Part shown: positions 1 through 7,353 of the stretch, in pieces | Layout of the letters: each line of letters opens with the position of its first letter | Numbering within the stretch: the first letter of the stretch is position 1 | Source of the DNA: Methylomonas koyamae | GTDB lineage: Bacteria; Pseudomonadota; Gammaproteobacteria; Methylococcales; Methylomonadaceae | Length of the DNA: 64,000 nucleotides | Reading direction: 5' to 3' | NCBI RefSeq assembly: GCF_006483455.1 | Contig: NZ_PPPU01000012.1 | Coordinates: forward strand, 162,028-226,027 | Position numbers and translations under genes: made by a program | Notes under the pieces: generated by a model | The model's input: only the letters and a program-made list of their open reading frames with translations | The model's database searches: none | Told to the model about the DNA's origin: nothing

Positions 1-816
1 GGCGAATTCTGGCACGTATTGCCGCTGCTGGACGAAATGGGCTTGCGCGTGCTGTGCACCTTGTCCGGCGATGCCCGCTTCCGCGAAGTGCAAACCATGC
101 ACAAGGCCGAAGTCAATATGATGGTTTGTTCCAAAGCCATGATCAACGTGGCGCGGAAATTGGAACAGCAATACCGGATACCCTGGTTCGAAGGCAGTTT
201 CTACGGCATTACCGATACCAGCCAGGCCTTACGCGATTTTGCCCGCGTCATTAACGATCCGGATTTGACCGCTCGTACCGAAGCCATCATCGCCCGCGAG
301 GAAAACCGGATTCGCGAAGCCTTGGCCCCGTGGCGCGAACGCCTGAAAGGCAAACGGGTGCTGCTGTTTACCGGCGGCGTCAAGAGCTGGTCGGTGATTT
401 CGGCGCTGCAGGATTTGGGTATGGTCGTGGTCGCCACCGGCACCAAGAAATCCACCGAAGAAGACAAAGCCCGGATTCGCGAATTGATGGGCGAAGACAC
501 CTTGATGATCGAAGACGGTAGCCCGAAAGCCTTGCTGAAAGTCGTACACGACTACAAGGCCGACATTCTGATTGCCGGCGGCCGCAATATGTACACCGCC
601 TTGAAAGCGCGGATTCCGTTCCTGGACATCAATCAGGAACGCGAATTCGGCTACGAAGGTTACCAAGGCATGCTGGAACTGGTTCGCCAATTGGCGCTGA
701 CGCTGGAAAGCCCGGTCTGGGAAGCGGTCAGAGCGCCGGTGCCGTGGAAGGCTGCGGCCAAGGTTGCCAAAGCCGCCGAACAGGCGGTGCTGTTCGCCGA
801 GCCCGTCGCCGCTTAA
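1..816 (+). CDS. nifE: NifE, nitrogenase FeMo-cofactor assembly protein (3' part)
   Basis: NifE forms an alpha2-beta2 scaffold with NifN on which the NifB-co precursor is matured to FeMo-co. The reading frame is open from base 1, so the N-terminal part, including the usual cluster-binding cysteines, lies outside the window. About 271 C-terminal residues remain. They show the NifD/NifE-type run ending [21 protein letters not shown] and the later segment [14 protein letters not shown], a Rossmann-like strand and loop typical of this family. nifN starts 15 bases after the stop, so the two are co-transcribed. Identity is secure from sequence plus the following nifN and nifX; only the 5' end and promoter are missing. 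Confidence 0.95.
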   Translation, partial: GEFWHVLPLLDEMGLRVLCTLSGDARFREVQTMHKAEVNMMVCSKAMINVARKLEQQYRIPWFEGSFYGITDTSQALRDFARVINDPDLTARTEAIIAREENRIREALAPWRERLKGKRVLLFTGGVKSWSVISALQDLGMVVVATGTKKSTEEDKARIRELMGEDTLMIEDGSPKALLKVVHDYKADILIAGGRNMYTALKARIPFLDINQEREFGYEGYQGMLELVRQLALTLESPVWEAVRAPVPWKAAAKVAKAAEQAVLFAEPVAA

Positions 817-831
817 CCGGGGTATTTCGCT

Positions 832-2229
832 ATGGCCGAAATTTTAAAACGCAACAAAGCCCTGTCGGTCAGTCCGCTGAAAGCCAGCCAACCCACCGGC
901 GGCTCCTTGGCTTGCCTGGGTTTCGACCGGGCCATCCCGATGCTGCACGGCTCGCAAGGCTGCACCGCGTTTGCCAAAGTGTTTTTCGTCCGCCATTTCC
1001 GCGAACCGATTCCGTTGCAAACCACAGCGATGGACCAGGCCAGTTCGGTGCTGGGCGCCGACGAGAACGTGATCGAAGGCATCCGGGTCATCGCCGAAAA
1101 ATCCAACCCGGCTTTGATTGCGGTACTGACCACCGGTTTGGCCGAAACCCAGGGTTGCGATGTGCAGCGTAACCTGCGCGAATTTCGCGCCAAATATCCA
1201 GAATACGACCATGTCGCGGTCGTGGTGGTCAACACGCCGGATTTTACCGGCTGCGTCGAAACCGGCTATGCGGCGACGCTAACCGAAATCGTGCGCAGCT
1301 TGGTGCCGGATGCCGAGCAGGCCGGCACCAAGCCCGGAACTCGGCAGCGCCAAGTTAACGTCCTGGTCAGCCCGATGCTGACGCCGGGCGATTTGGAAGC
1401 TTTGCGCGACCTGATCGAGCAATTCAATTTACGGCCGGTTTTGGTGCCGGATATTTCCGATTCGCTGGACGGCAGTTTGACCGACGACGATTTTTCGCCG
1501 GTGACGATAGGCGGTACCCCGGTGTCGGAATTGAAAACGCTGGGCGAGGCCCGCGCCACGCTGGTGATCGGTGCGTCGCTGCGCAAAGCCGGCGAACTGT
1601 TGCAGGAAAAAACCGGCGTTCCCAGCCATTTCTTCGACCATCTCTACGGGCTGCAAGCCAACGATGCCTTGATTTGCGCGTTGGCCGACATCAGCGAAAT
1701 GCCGGTACCGGGCAAGGTCGAACGGCAGCGGGCGCAGTTACAGGATGCAATGCTGGATACCCATTTCATGCTCGGCCAATTGCGGGTGGCGATTGCCGGC
1801 GATCCGGATCAACTGAACGCGTTGGCGCATCTGGTCACCGGCATGGGCGCCGAAGTGGTTGCGGCGGTCGCGGCCGGCAACGCGCCGGTGCTGGCGACCA
1901 CGCCGGTTGCCAGCGTTAAGATCGGCGACCTCGAAGATTTGGAGAACCTGGCCCGCGCCGGCAAGGCGCAATTGTTGATCGGTAACTCGCACGCGGTCGC
2001 TAGTGCCGAGCGCTTGGGTATTCCGATTCTGCGGGTCGGCTTTCCGTTGTACGACATCATCGGCGGCTACCAGAAAACCTGGATCGGCTACCGCGGCTCT
2101 CGCCAAACCCTGTTCGATCTGGCCAATCTGGTGATTAATTTCGCCCACGAGGACATCGAACCGTACTACTCGCCGTACGCGCAGAAGCCGGAAAACGAAC
2201 GCCAAGCCTGCTCGCCGTCATGTCATTAG
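832..2229 (+). CDS. nifN: NifN, nitrogenase FeMo-cofactor scaffold subunit
   Basis: NifN is the beta-like subunit of the NifEN scaffold, homologous to NifK. The 465-residue product has the normal family length. Near the N terminus it has [18 protein letters not shown], with Cys28 and Cys44 as probable ligands of the NifEN [4Fe-4S] cluster, and later [11 protein letters not shown]. The C-terminal part contains the nitrogenase-type Rossmann folds ([19 protein letters not shown]). The ATG lies 15 bases downstream of nifE. It sits in the order nifE-nifN-nifX, as in Azotobacter and most proteobacterial diazotrophs. No truncation or odd residue was seen. Confidence 0.96.
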   Translation: MAEILKRNKALSVSPLKASQPTGGSLACLGFDRAIPMLHGSQGCTAFAKVFFVRHFREPIPLQTTAMDQASSVLGADENVIEGIRVIAEKSNPALIAVLTTGLAETQGCDVQRNLREFRAKYPEYDHVAVVVVNTPDFTGCVETGYAATLTEIVRSLVPDAEQAGTKPGTRQRQVNVLVSPMLTPGDLEALRDLIEQFNLRPVLVPDISDSLDGSLTDDDFSPVTIGGTPVSELKTLGEARATLVIGASLRKAGELLQEKTGVPSHFFDHLYGLQANDALICALADISEMPVPGKVERQRAQLQDAMLDTHFMLGQLRVAIAGDPDQLNALAHLVTGMGAEVVAAVAAGNAPVLATTPVASVKIGDLEDLENLARAGKAQLLIGNSHAVASAERLGIPILRVGFPLYDIIGGYQKTWIGYRGSRQTLFDLANLVINFAHEDIEPYYSPYAQKPENERQACSPSCH

Positions 2230-2273
2230 CACGCCGCATGCAGGTATTGCATGCCCCAGACCAGAGGATGCCT

Positions 2274-2705
2274 ATGGAAACCGCCATTAAAGTCGCTTTC
2301 GCCACCACCGACATGGTTCACGTCAACCAGCATTTCGGTTCCGCCAGATCGTTTGCGGTCTATGCCGTGGACCCGGAGCAGTCGGAAATGCTGGAAGCGG
2401 CCCAGTTCGGCGAACTGGCGCAGGATGGTAACGAAGACAAATTGTCGGTGAAGATTCAATTGCTGGAGGGTTGCGCGGCGGTCTATTGCCAGGCCATCGG
2501 CGCCTCGGCGATCAAGCAGATCGTGGCCCAGGGCATCCAACCGATCAAGGTTCAGGAAGGCGCCACCATCAAGGATTTGATCGGCGACTTGCAACAAGAA
2601 ATGAAAGCCGGCCCATCGACTTGGCTAGCCAAGGCCATCAACCAGCATAAAGGACCGAGTCCGGATCGGTTCAGTGCGATGGAGGATGAGGGGTGGGATG
2701 AATAG
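2274..2705 (+). CDS. nifX: NifX, FeMo-co precursor carrier
   Basis: NifX binds NifB-co and the VK-cluster and shuttles them between NifB and NifEN. This 143-residue product has the dinitrogenase iron-molybdenum cofactor fold, seen in VAFATTDMVHVNQHFGSARS and the following YAVDPEQSEML. The frame is open back to 2220, inside nifN, but AGAGG at 2263-2267 is correctly spaced for the ATG at 2274 (MetGluThrAlaIle). The ATG at 2268 would abut it. The gene ends just before a large structured repeat that separates it from its usual partner, the DUF269 gene. Confidence 0.9.
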   Translation: METAIKVAFATTDMVHVNQHFGSARSFAVYAVDPEQSEMLEAAQFGELAQDGNEDKLSVKIQLLEGCAAVYCQAIGASAIKQIVAQGIQPIKVQEGATIKDLIGDLQQEMKAGPSTWLAKAINQHKGPSPDRFSAMEDEGWDE

Positions 2706-2759
2706 TGCTGATGTTTAGCGTGGGCACGGGTTTTGTGCCCTCCCCGAAAACAGGTTTTG

Positions 2760-3012
2760 TGTCGCTATCGCGACGGATGAGTTAGAAGTCGGGTCTCGGC
2801 CCGACAGCCGAGATACTTTTCTTTGCTTGTCCAAAGAAAAGTATCCAAAAGAAAAGACACCCGGACGCCGCTTTTTTCCTGCGCTCCGCGACGTTTATCG
2901 AGGGTCGGCAGAAGGGGCTTCCCAGCCCCTCCGCCGCCGCGCCGCATCCTTGCGGCGCCCCTTCGGGCTGATCTCGATAAACGCCACGGATGCTCGGCGC
3001 GGCATACGGGGA
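2760..3012 (+). repeat. Hairpin-chain repeat, copy R1
   Basis: First of five copies of a structured intergenic element. In order it holds: a small hairpin from GTCGCTATCGCGAC; a GTCGGG/CCCGAC hairpin; a 14-bp stem GATACTTTTCTTTG/CAAAGAAAAGTATC at 2812-2845; then a long-range stem CGTTTATCGAG/CTCGATAAACG enclosing an AGGGGC/GCCCCT hairpin and a GCCGCA/TGCGGC hairpin; and a closing GGCGCGGCATACGGG. The element fills most of the gap between nifX and the DUF269 gene. Open frames inside it (2823-3056, 2827-3027, minus-strand 2782-3522) are by-products of the repeat, not genes. Confidence 0.85.
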
Positions 3013-3072
3013 ACGGCGTGGCGATAGTAGAAGCCGTTGAAAGATTTGATACTTAAATATAGGAGAACCACC

Positions 3073-3546
3073 ATGTCCCAACCCGCACTTGTCGTCGAAG
3101 CCGGCGATCCCTTGATGACTTCCGACATCGTCGTCGAAATGCTGAAGCAGCTTCGGGCGATGGATACCTACGATACCTACGAAGGCTGGTCGGAAGAGAA
3201 AATCATCGATCCGTTGATCATGACCAAGGAACGCAAACGTGAGATCCCGATCGTCGGCGATCCGGACGAAATCACGTTGGCCCGGGTCAAGGCCTACTAC
3301 AACGCGATTGCCTCGCTGGCGGAAAAACGCACCGGCTTGATGGCGGTGCCGGTGATCAACATCACCCACGAAGGTTTCGGCCGGGCGCTGGTGCTGGTCG
3401 GCAAATTGATCGCGGTCGATAAAGTCTTGCGCGACGTGCACCGTTTCGGTTTCGGCAGTTTGGAAGAATTGAACGAGAAGACCGAGAAGATTCTGGAAAA
3501 GGCCGTCAGCTTGATCGAGCAATACAAAGAAGTGGCCGAAGCTTGA
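3073..3546 (+). CDS. NifX-associated nitrogen fixation protein (DUF269)
   Basis: Member of the DUF269 family found directly after nifX in most nif clusters. Its exact biochemical role is not established, but its constant linkage points to FeMo-co assembly. The 157-residue product starts MSQPALVVEAGDPLMTSD and carries the characteristic YEGWSEEKIIDPLI and RVKAYYNAIASLAEKRTG segments. The open frame extends to 3037, but AGGAGA at 3060-3065 fits the ATG at 3073. The next gene begins 8 bases after the stop, so DUF269-DUF683-ferredoxin form one unit. Repeat R1 lies just upstream and may carry or separate a promoter. Confidence 0.9.
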   Translation: MSQPALVVEAGDPLMTSDIVVEMLKQLRAMDTYDTYEGWSEEKIIDPLIMTKERKREIPIVGDPDEITLARVKAYYNAIASLAEKRTGLMAVPVINITHEGFGRALVLVGKLIAVDKVLRDVHRFGFGSLEELNEKTEKILEKAVSLIEQYKEVAEA

Positions 3547-3554
3547 GGTGATTT

Positions 3555-3770
3555 ATGAGTGACGAAGACATTAAAGCCTTGGAAAAAGAAGTGAAGAAAA
3601 ACAAACGCCTGGCCAACGAGGCGGCGTCGGTACTGCACGACTTGATCGAAGACCGGTTGCCCGATGCCTACGGCGAACTGATGAGCGTGGCGCAAGCCAC
3701 CTACGATGCCTGCAAGGCCTGGGACGACGCCAACAAGAAATTCTTGGCGGCCAGCGCCACTTCAGCTTAG
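3555..3770 (+). CDS. DUF683 / CCE_0567-family nif-associated protein
   Basis: Small, highly charged, mainly helical protein of 71 residues. It has an N-terminal coiled-coil-like segment (EDIKALEKEVKKNKRLANEA) followed by a second helix ending in FLAASATSA. It matches the DUF683 family, members of which form helical bundles and are coded between the DUF269 gene and a ferredoxin in nif operons. A role in metal handling or in holding cofactor-assembly partners has been proposed for the family but is not proven. It is tightly packed: 8 bases after DUF269 and 8 bases before the ferredoxin. Confidence 0.88.
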   Translation: MSDEDIKALEKEVKKNKRLANEAASVLHDLIEDRLPDAYGELMSVAQATYDACKAWDDANKKFLAASATSA

Positions 3771-3778
3771 GAGGAACG

Positions 3779-4090
3779 ATGAGCGAATTTGTAACCGGCG
3801 TGACCTTCGGCGGTACGGTTTGGACACCGTCCTACGTCACCGATATCAATCAGCGTGCCTGCATCGGCTGCGGCCGTTGTTTCAAAGTCTGCCCGCGCGA
3901 TGTGTTCGATCTGGTCGAGAAAGACGAGGTCTTGGCCGATGCGGCTGACGACGACTACGAAGATTTCGAGGACGACGACAACAGTATGGTGATGAGCCTG
4001 AAAAACGCCGCCGACTGCATCGGTTGCGAGGCCTGCTCCAAGGTTTGTCCGAAGGATTGTTTTACGCATCAGCATAAGGCTGCGGCGTAG
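3779..4090 (+). CDS. fdxB: Nif-specific ferredoxin III, 2[4Fe-4S]
   Basis: Bacterial-type ferredoxin carrying two [4Fe-4S] clusters, expected to supply electrons to cofactor assembly or nitrogenase. The 103-residue product has Cys28-x2-Cys31-x2-Cys34-x3-Cys38 and a second set, Cys80-x2-Cys83-x2-Cys86-x3-Cys90. These are separated by a strongly acidic insert around residues 56-69 (DDDYEDFEDDDN). The N-terminal VTFGGTVWTPSYV is the usual start of FdxB (ferredoxin III, nif-specific). AGGAGG lies just before the ATG. It ends the nifX-type accessory unit; two hairpin-chain repeats follow before the next gene. Confidence 0.92.
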   Translation: MSEFVTGVTFGGTVWTPSYVTDINQRACIGCGRCFKVCPRDVFDLVEKDEVLADAADDDYEDFEDDDNSMVMSLKNAADCIGCEACSKVCPKDCFTHQHKAAA

Positions 4091-4094
4091 GTGA

Positions 4095-4362
4095 TGGCGC
4101 TGGCGCGACGGCTGAATTGAATGCCGGTTCGCGGGCCGGCGGCCGCGATACTTTCGCTACGAAAACCATCCGTGGTTTTCGCCCTAACGGGCCAGCCTTT
4201 GGCTGTGCAAATTCGTTCCAAACGAATTTGTGTGTCGCCAAAAGAAAGTATCCAAAGAAAAGGCGACCCGGATGCCGCTTTGATCCTGCGCGCCGCATCC
4301 CTGCGGCGACCCTGGCGGGCTGATCCGTACAAAAGCCTCGTTGTTCGGCGCTGCATACGGGA
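4095..4362 (+). repeat. Hairpin-chain repeat, copy R2 (long-arm type, internally deleted)
   Basis: Second copy, same orientation as R1. It has GCCGGT..GCCGGC, then GATACTTTC...GAAAGTATC whose loop is enlarged by two extra hairpins (CGAAAACCA/TGGTTTTCG and CAAATTCGT/ACGAATTTG), then CGCCGCATCCCTGCGGCG and the closing GCTGCATACGGG. Compared with R4, the 5' arm of the long-range stem and the GGGGC hairpin are absent, while the 3' arm (CAAAAGCCTCG) is left unpaired. The first small hairpin is degenerate. R2 is therefore a decayed or deleted copy. Confidence 0.8.
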
Positions 4363-4436
4363 AATTCCGTCCCAGTGTAGTTGGTCGGAGTGCCAGTAGA
4401 TATTTTTGAAAACCGCTCATATTGGGGATGGTTTTA

Positions 4437-4686
4437 CTCCCGTATTTCGACCCCGAGCATCGCCGTTTTTTGCTGGATTCGCCCGAAGGGGAGCGGCAGG
4501 GATGCCGCTCGTTGGCGAAGGGGCAGGAAGCCCCTTTCGCCAACCCCTGCAAAAAATGAGAAGCGCAGGATAAGGGCGAAATCCGGGTGTCGTTTCTTTT
4601 GGATACTTTTCTTTGGACAAGCAAAGAAAAGTATCTCGGTTGTCGGTCCGAGAACCGACACTCAAATCCACGTCGCGATAGCGACA
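4437..4686 (-). repeat. Hairpin-chain repeat, copy R3 (inverted)
   Basis: Third copy, opposite orientation to R1 and R2 and only 74 bases from R2. Read left to right: CTCCCGTAT, a TTTTTTGC/GCAAAAAA long-range stem, GAGCGGCA/TGCCGCTC hairpin, GGCGAAGGGGC/GCCCCTTTCGCC hairpin, then GATACTTTTCTTTG/CAAAGAAAAGTATC, a GTCGGT/ACCGAC hairpin and GTCGCGATAGCGAC at the end. R2 and R3 together form a head-to-head pair filling the 629-base gap between fdxB and the [2Fe-2S] ferredoxin gene, with no gene of their own. Confidence 0.85.
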
Positions 4687-4719
4687 CCAATTTTTCTATC
4701 TTAAAAAAGGAAAGCTATC

Positions 4720-5043
4720 ATGCCACGCCCCGAAAAACACGTATTCGTCTGTACTCAAGCCCGTCCGCAAGGCCATCCGCGCGGGTCCTGCTCGGCCAGC
4801 GGTTGCGCCGAGGTGATGAACGAGTTCATGAACCAGATCCAGGCCCGGAATCTGTTCGAGAAAATCGGCCTGACCAACACCGGTTGCATGGGGCCGTGCA
4901 TGCTCGGCCCGAGCGTGCTGGTCTATCCGGAAGGCGTCATGTACGGCAAAGTCACCAAAGACGACGTCAAAACCATCATCGACCAGCATTTGTTGGGCGG
5001 TGCGCCGGTCGAGGCGCTGCAAGTGCCGGCCGAGGTCTGGTAA
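4720..5043 (+). CDS. Thioredoxin-like [2Fe-2S] ferredoxin
   Basis: 107-residue ferredoxin of the thioredoxin-like [2Fe-2S] class (Shethna-protein type of Azotobacter and the ferredoxin of Aquifex). Likely ligands are Cys11, Cys24 or Cys29, Cys56 and Cys60, within VFVCTQARPQ, RGSCSASGC and NTGCMGPCMLGP. Such proteins often accompany nif genes and may donate electrons or protect nitrogenase; here the role is inferred from position. A strong AAAGGAAAG precedes the ATG. It starts a new tightly packed run, since the next gene begins 3 bases after its stop. The promoter must lie in or just after repeat R3. Confidence 0.88.
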   Translation: MPRPEKHVFVCTQARPQGHPRGSCSASGCAEVMNEFMNQIQARNLFEKIGLTNTGCMGPCMLGPSVLVYPEGVMYGKVTKDDVKTIIDQHLLGGAPVEALQVPAEVW

Positions 5044-5046
5044 GCC

Positions 5047-5553
5047 ATGACCGGAGTGGCGTTTCTGGAAGAGCGGGTGCTATTTAGCCCGGATGTGCCC
5101 GAGGCGGTGAACAAGCTGCTGCAAATGGCCGTGGCGGCCAGCCATGCCGATAAACCGCTGGCGGAAAAGTACTTCCAGCAGGCGCAACAGCTCGATCCGG
5201 CCTGCCTGCAGACCTATTTCGCGCTGTACAAATTTTATTTCTACCAGGGCCGGCTGGCCGAGGCCGAGCGCGAAGCTTTGGCGGCGCTGGCGGAATCGGC
5301 GCGCCAAGGCGGGTTTCCGGCCGATTACCGGCAATTGGCGGCCGAAGCCGGGCAGTGGGATATGTACGCCAGCGACGTCTGCCTGTTTTATCTGTACAGT
5401 TTGAAAGCGCTGGGCTTCATCCGCCTGCGCCGGCAACTGGAGGAGGAGGCGCGGCTGGTGCTGGCGGTGCTGCGGCAACTGGACCCGCTGGACCGTTCCG
5501 GCGGTTCGGTAATCATGCATTTGGCCGAGGCCTTGGCGGAGGATGCGGCATGA
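5047..5553 (+). CDS. TPR-like hypothetical protein in nif region
   Basis: 168-residue protein with no clear family assignment. It looks helical and TPR-like: residues about 30-95 hold paired helices (KYFQQAQQLDPACLQTYFAL and KFYFYQGRLAEAEREALAAL) with the Ala/Gly/Tyr/Pro spacing of tetratricopeptide repeats. A second helical half ends VLRQLDPLDRSGGSVIMHLA. No signal peptide or membrane segment is seen, so it is probably cytoplasmic and mediates protein contacts. It starts 3 bases after the ferredoxin gene and overlaps the next gene by 4 bases (ATGA), so translation is coupled. A nif accessory role is inferred from context only. Confidence 0.75.
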   Translation: MTGVAFLEERVLFSPDVPEAVNKLLQMAVAASHADKPLAEKYFQQAQQLDPACLQTYFALYKFYFYQGRLAEAEREALAALAESARQGGFPADYRQLAAEAGQWDMYASDVCLFYLYSLKALGFIRLRRQLEEEARLVLAVLRQLDPLDRSGGSVIMHLAEALAEDAA

Positions 5554-5927
5554 GCGAAGAATTGCAACAACAAGTCGAAGCCAAACGCAGCTTCGGTAAG
5601 GCGGTATGCCAGCGCATGACCGAGAACATCGTCAAACTGGGTTTTCCGCTGCAGACCGATCTGAGTTTGCCGGATTTCGACGCCGCGGTGTTCAGTCTGG
5701 TCACCGATCCGTTCACCCAAAGCCGGGATTTGGTGGGTTATTGGTATAACGCCGGCAAACAGCGTATCGGCCAGATCAAGTTTCACGGCGACGGCAGTTT
5801 TTACGCCGAATACGACGTGGTAAAGCCGCACCCGACCAAGAAGCTCTGGTTCGTCGAGGCCATCAACGCCTGGGGCCGGCAGGACAACATCAAAACCGAA
5901 GCAAAATTGTTGGAAACTCCGCAATAA
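5550..5927 (+). CDS. Hypothetical nif-region protein, 125 aa
   Basis: Small soluble protein of unknown function. The frame is open far upstream, but the ATG at 5550 overlaps the stop of the preceding gene as ATGA and gives MSEELQQQVEAKRSFGKAV. The C-terminal half contains LVGYWYNAGKQRIGQIKFHG and FYAEYDVVKPHPTKKLWFVE, which look like beta strands rich in aromatic residues. No cysteine motif or membrane segment is present. It is translationally coupled to the TPR-like gene and lies 9 bases before the DUF364 gene. I do not recognise a family. Confidence 0.72.
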   Translation: MSEELQQQVEAKRSFGKAVCQRMTENIVKLGFPLQTDLSLPDFDAAVFSLVTDPFTQSRDLVGYWYNAGKQRIGQIKFHGDGSFYAEYDVVKPHPTKKLWFVEAINAWGRQDNIKTEAKLLETPQ

Positions 5928-5936
5928 GGAGGCGCT

Positions 5937-6899
5937 ATGGCTAATCCCAAACGCTTGTACGAATTGCTGTTGGACTATTGCAGCAGCGATGCCGTGGTGG
6001 ACAATTTGATGATCGGCCTGGTCTGGACCATATGCCAAAGTCAGGGCAAGGCCACGGCCGGTCTGGCGATGAGCCCCGGCCTCGCCACGCGCACCTTGAC
6101 CTGGTCGGGGACCTTGGTCGGCAAGCCGGTCACCGATCTGGCGGCCTGGATTACCGAATGGGACCCGTTCAAGGCCACCGTGGCGATGGCGGCGATCAAC
6201 AGTTGCATCAACGCCCGGCCGCTGCCGGAATCGGTGGCGCTGGATTGTCATGGCGAACACGCCAATCTGGCGGTGTTCGATTATTTTCTGCCGCAGTTGC
6301 AGGGGAAGCACGTGGTGGTAATCGGCCGCTATCCCGGCATCGAACGCTACCAGGACAAAATGTTGCTGACGGTGCTGGAGCGGCAGCCGACGGCGTCCGA
6401 TCTGCCGGACTCGGCGTGCGAGTTTTTGTTGCCGCAGGCCGACTGGGTGTTTCTGACCGGCAGCAGCATCACCAACAAGACCTTCCCGCGCCTGACCGAA
6501 CTGGCCTCCCATGCCACCACGGTTTTGATGGGGCCGACCGTGCCCTGGTTGCCGCAATTGCACGAGTTCGGCATCGATTATCTGGCCGGCGTCGAAGTCG
6601 TCGACCCGCAAGCGCTGTACCACACCGCGGCTCAGGGCGGCGGGGTAAGGATTTTCCATAACGGCTTGCGCTACCGGATTGCCGAGCTGGCGCCGCAACG
6701 CAGTATCAGTTGGCTGAAGCAGCAAATCGCCGATTGTTTTGCCGAAAAGTCGCAACTGACCACGGCGATGCAGCAATGGTACGACGCCGGCAACAAAGCC
6801 CGATTTCCGCAGTATTCGCTGCTCGACCAATTGAACGGTCGTTTGTCGCGCTTGGATACCAGTTTTAAATCGTTATGGGACAACTATGCCGCCGGATAA
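5937..6899 (+). CDS. DUF364/DUF4213-type protein (putative heavy-metal chelatin)
   Basis: 320-residue cytoplasmic protein resembling the DUF364 family, which pairs an N-terminal DUF4213 region with a C-terminal Rossmann-like domain and has been described as a putative heavy-metal chelatin. Features seen: an N-terminal helical part (RLYELLLDYC), the central AAINSCINARPLPESV, then HVVVIGRYPGIERYQD, DWVFLTGSSITNKTF and VLMGPTVPWLPQLHEFGIDY, which match the family's second domain. AAGGAGG precedes the ATG. In a nif cluster a role in Mo or Fe handling is attractive but is inference. The next gene starts 3 bases after the stop. Confidence 0.78.
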   Translation: MANPKRLYELLLDYCSSDAVVDNLMIGLVWTICQSQGKATAGLAMSPGLATRTLTWSGTLVGKPVTDLAAWITEWDPFKATVAMAAINSCINARPLPESVALDCHGEHANLAVFDYFLPQLQGKHVVVIGRYPGIERYQDKMLLTVLERQPTASDLPDSACEFLLPQADWVFLTGSSITNKTFPRLTELASHATTVLMGPTVPWLPQLHEFGIDYLAGVEVVDPQALYHTAAQGGGVRIFHNGLRYRIAELAPQRSISWLKQQIADCFAEKSQLTTAMQQWYDAGNKARFPQYSLLDQLNGRLSRLDTSFKSLWDNYAAG

Positions 6900-6902
6900 C
6901 GT

Positions 6903-7352
6903 ATGACCTTGGCTGTACCGGAACACTTCGAGCGGCACCGGTTGTTGCTGTTATACAAGGGCGACATCAGCGCTTTGACGTTATTCGCCCAGCAAGCCAA
7001 CGGCAGCGTCTGTTTCCCGCAACCGCTGCCGGCGCTATCGTCCGCGCTGGACCAGGACAGTGGCGAAGCGGCCGGTTTGACCGTGCACCCGGCAACGCTG
7101 GTCAATGCTATCAATAAGCTGATGGGCTTCGAGGCCGATTTGCTGCAGGCCGAAGCCGGCTACAAGCAGTCGGTCGACACCCCCGGCGGCATCGTCACCG
7201 TCTACATCGCCCGCTTTAAACTGCTCGATCCGCCGCACCGGTTGATGCAAAGCCTGGATTGCCGGATGCGCACCTTACCCGAACTGCGCGGCCGGCCGCC
7301 GGCCGAGATGGAGTTGCTGCGCCGCGCCTACGAAACGATGATGGAGGGTTAG
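6903..7352 (+). CDS. Hypothetical nif-region protein, 149 aa
   Basis: 149-residue soluble protein that I cannot assign. It has a hydrophobic beta-like start (HRLLLLYKGDISALTLFAQQ), a helical middle (PATLVNAINKLMGFEADLLQ), then DTPGGIVTVYIARFKLLDPP and a C-terminal helix with LPELRGRPPAEMELLRRAYE. The last part recalls the end of Nudix-like proteins, but no Nudix box is present. It follows the DUF364 gene by 3 bases and ends one base before the GlcF-like gene, so it belongs to the same transcript. No export signal or metal motif was seen. Confidence 0.7.
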   Translation: MTLAVPEHFERHRLLLLYKGDISALTLFAQQANGSVCFPQPLPALSSALDQDSGEAAGLTVHPATLVNAINKLMGFEADLLQAEAGYKQSVDTPGGIVTVYIARFKLLDPPHRLMQSLDCRMRTLPELRGRPPAEMELLRRAYETMMEG

Positions 7353-7353
7353 C

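Noticed and set aside
2782..3522. Long frames within repeat R1 and across DUF269 on the minus strand, plus plus-strand frames 2823-3056 and 2827-3027
   Set aside because: They are made by the repeat (translations of the GATACTTTTC stem recur in all copies as LDTFLWTSKEKY or LLVQRKVSKRK) and by the shadow of DUF269. No ribosome site or family.
4069..4704. Overlapping frames on both strands through R2 and R3
   Set aside because: Same repeat-derived peptides in several frames; the apparent similarity is repeat similarity, not protein conservation.
3073..4719. Sigma-54 promoters before DUF269 or the thioredoxin-like ferredoxin
   Set aside because: No TGGCAC-N5-TTGC match was found in the gaps; only the nifH upstream region has one.
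5388..6830. 480-residue minus-strand frame
   Set aside because: Antisense to four well-supported plus-strand genes, His/Arg/Gln-rich as expected of a GC-rich shadow.
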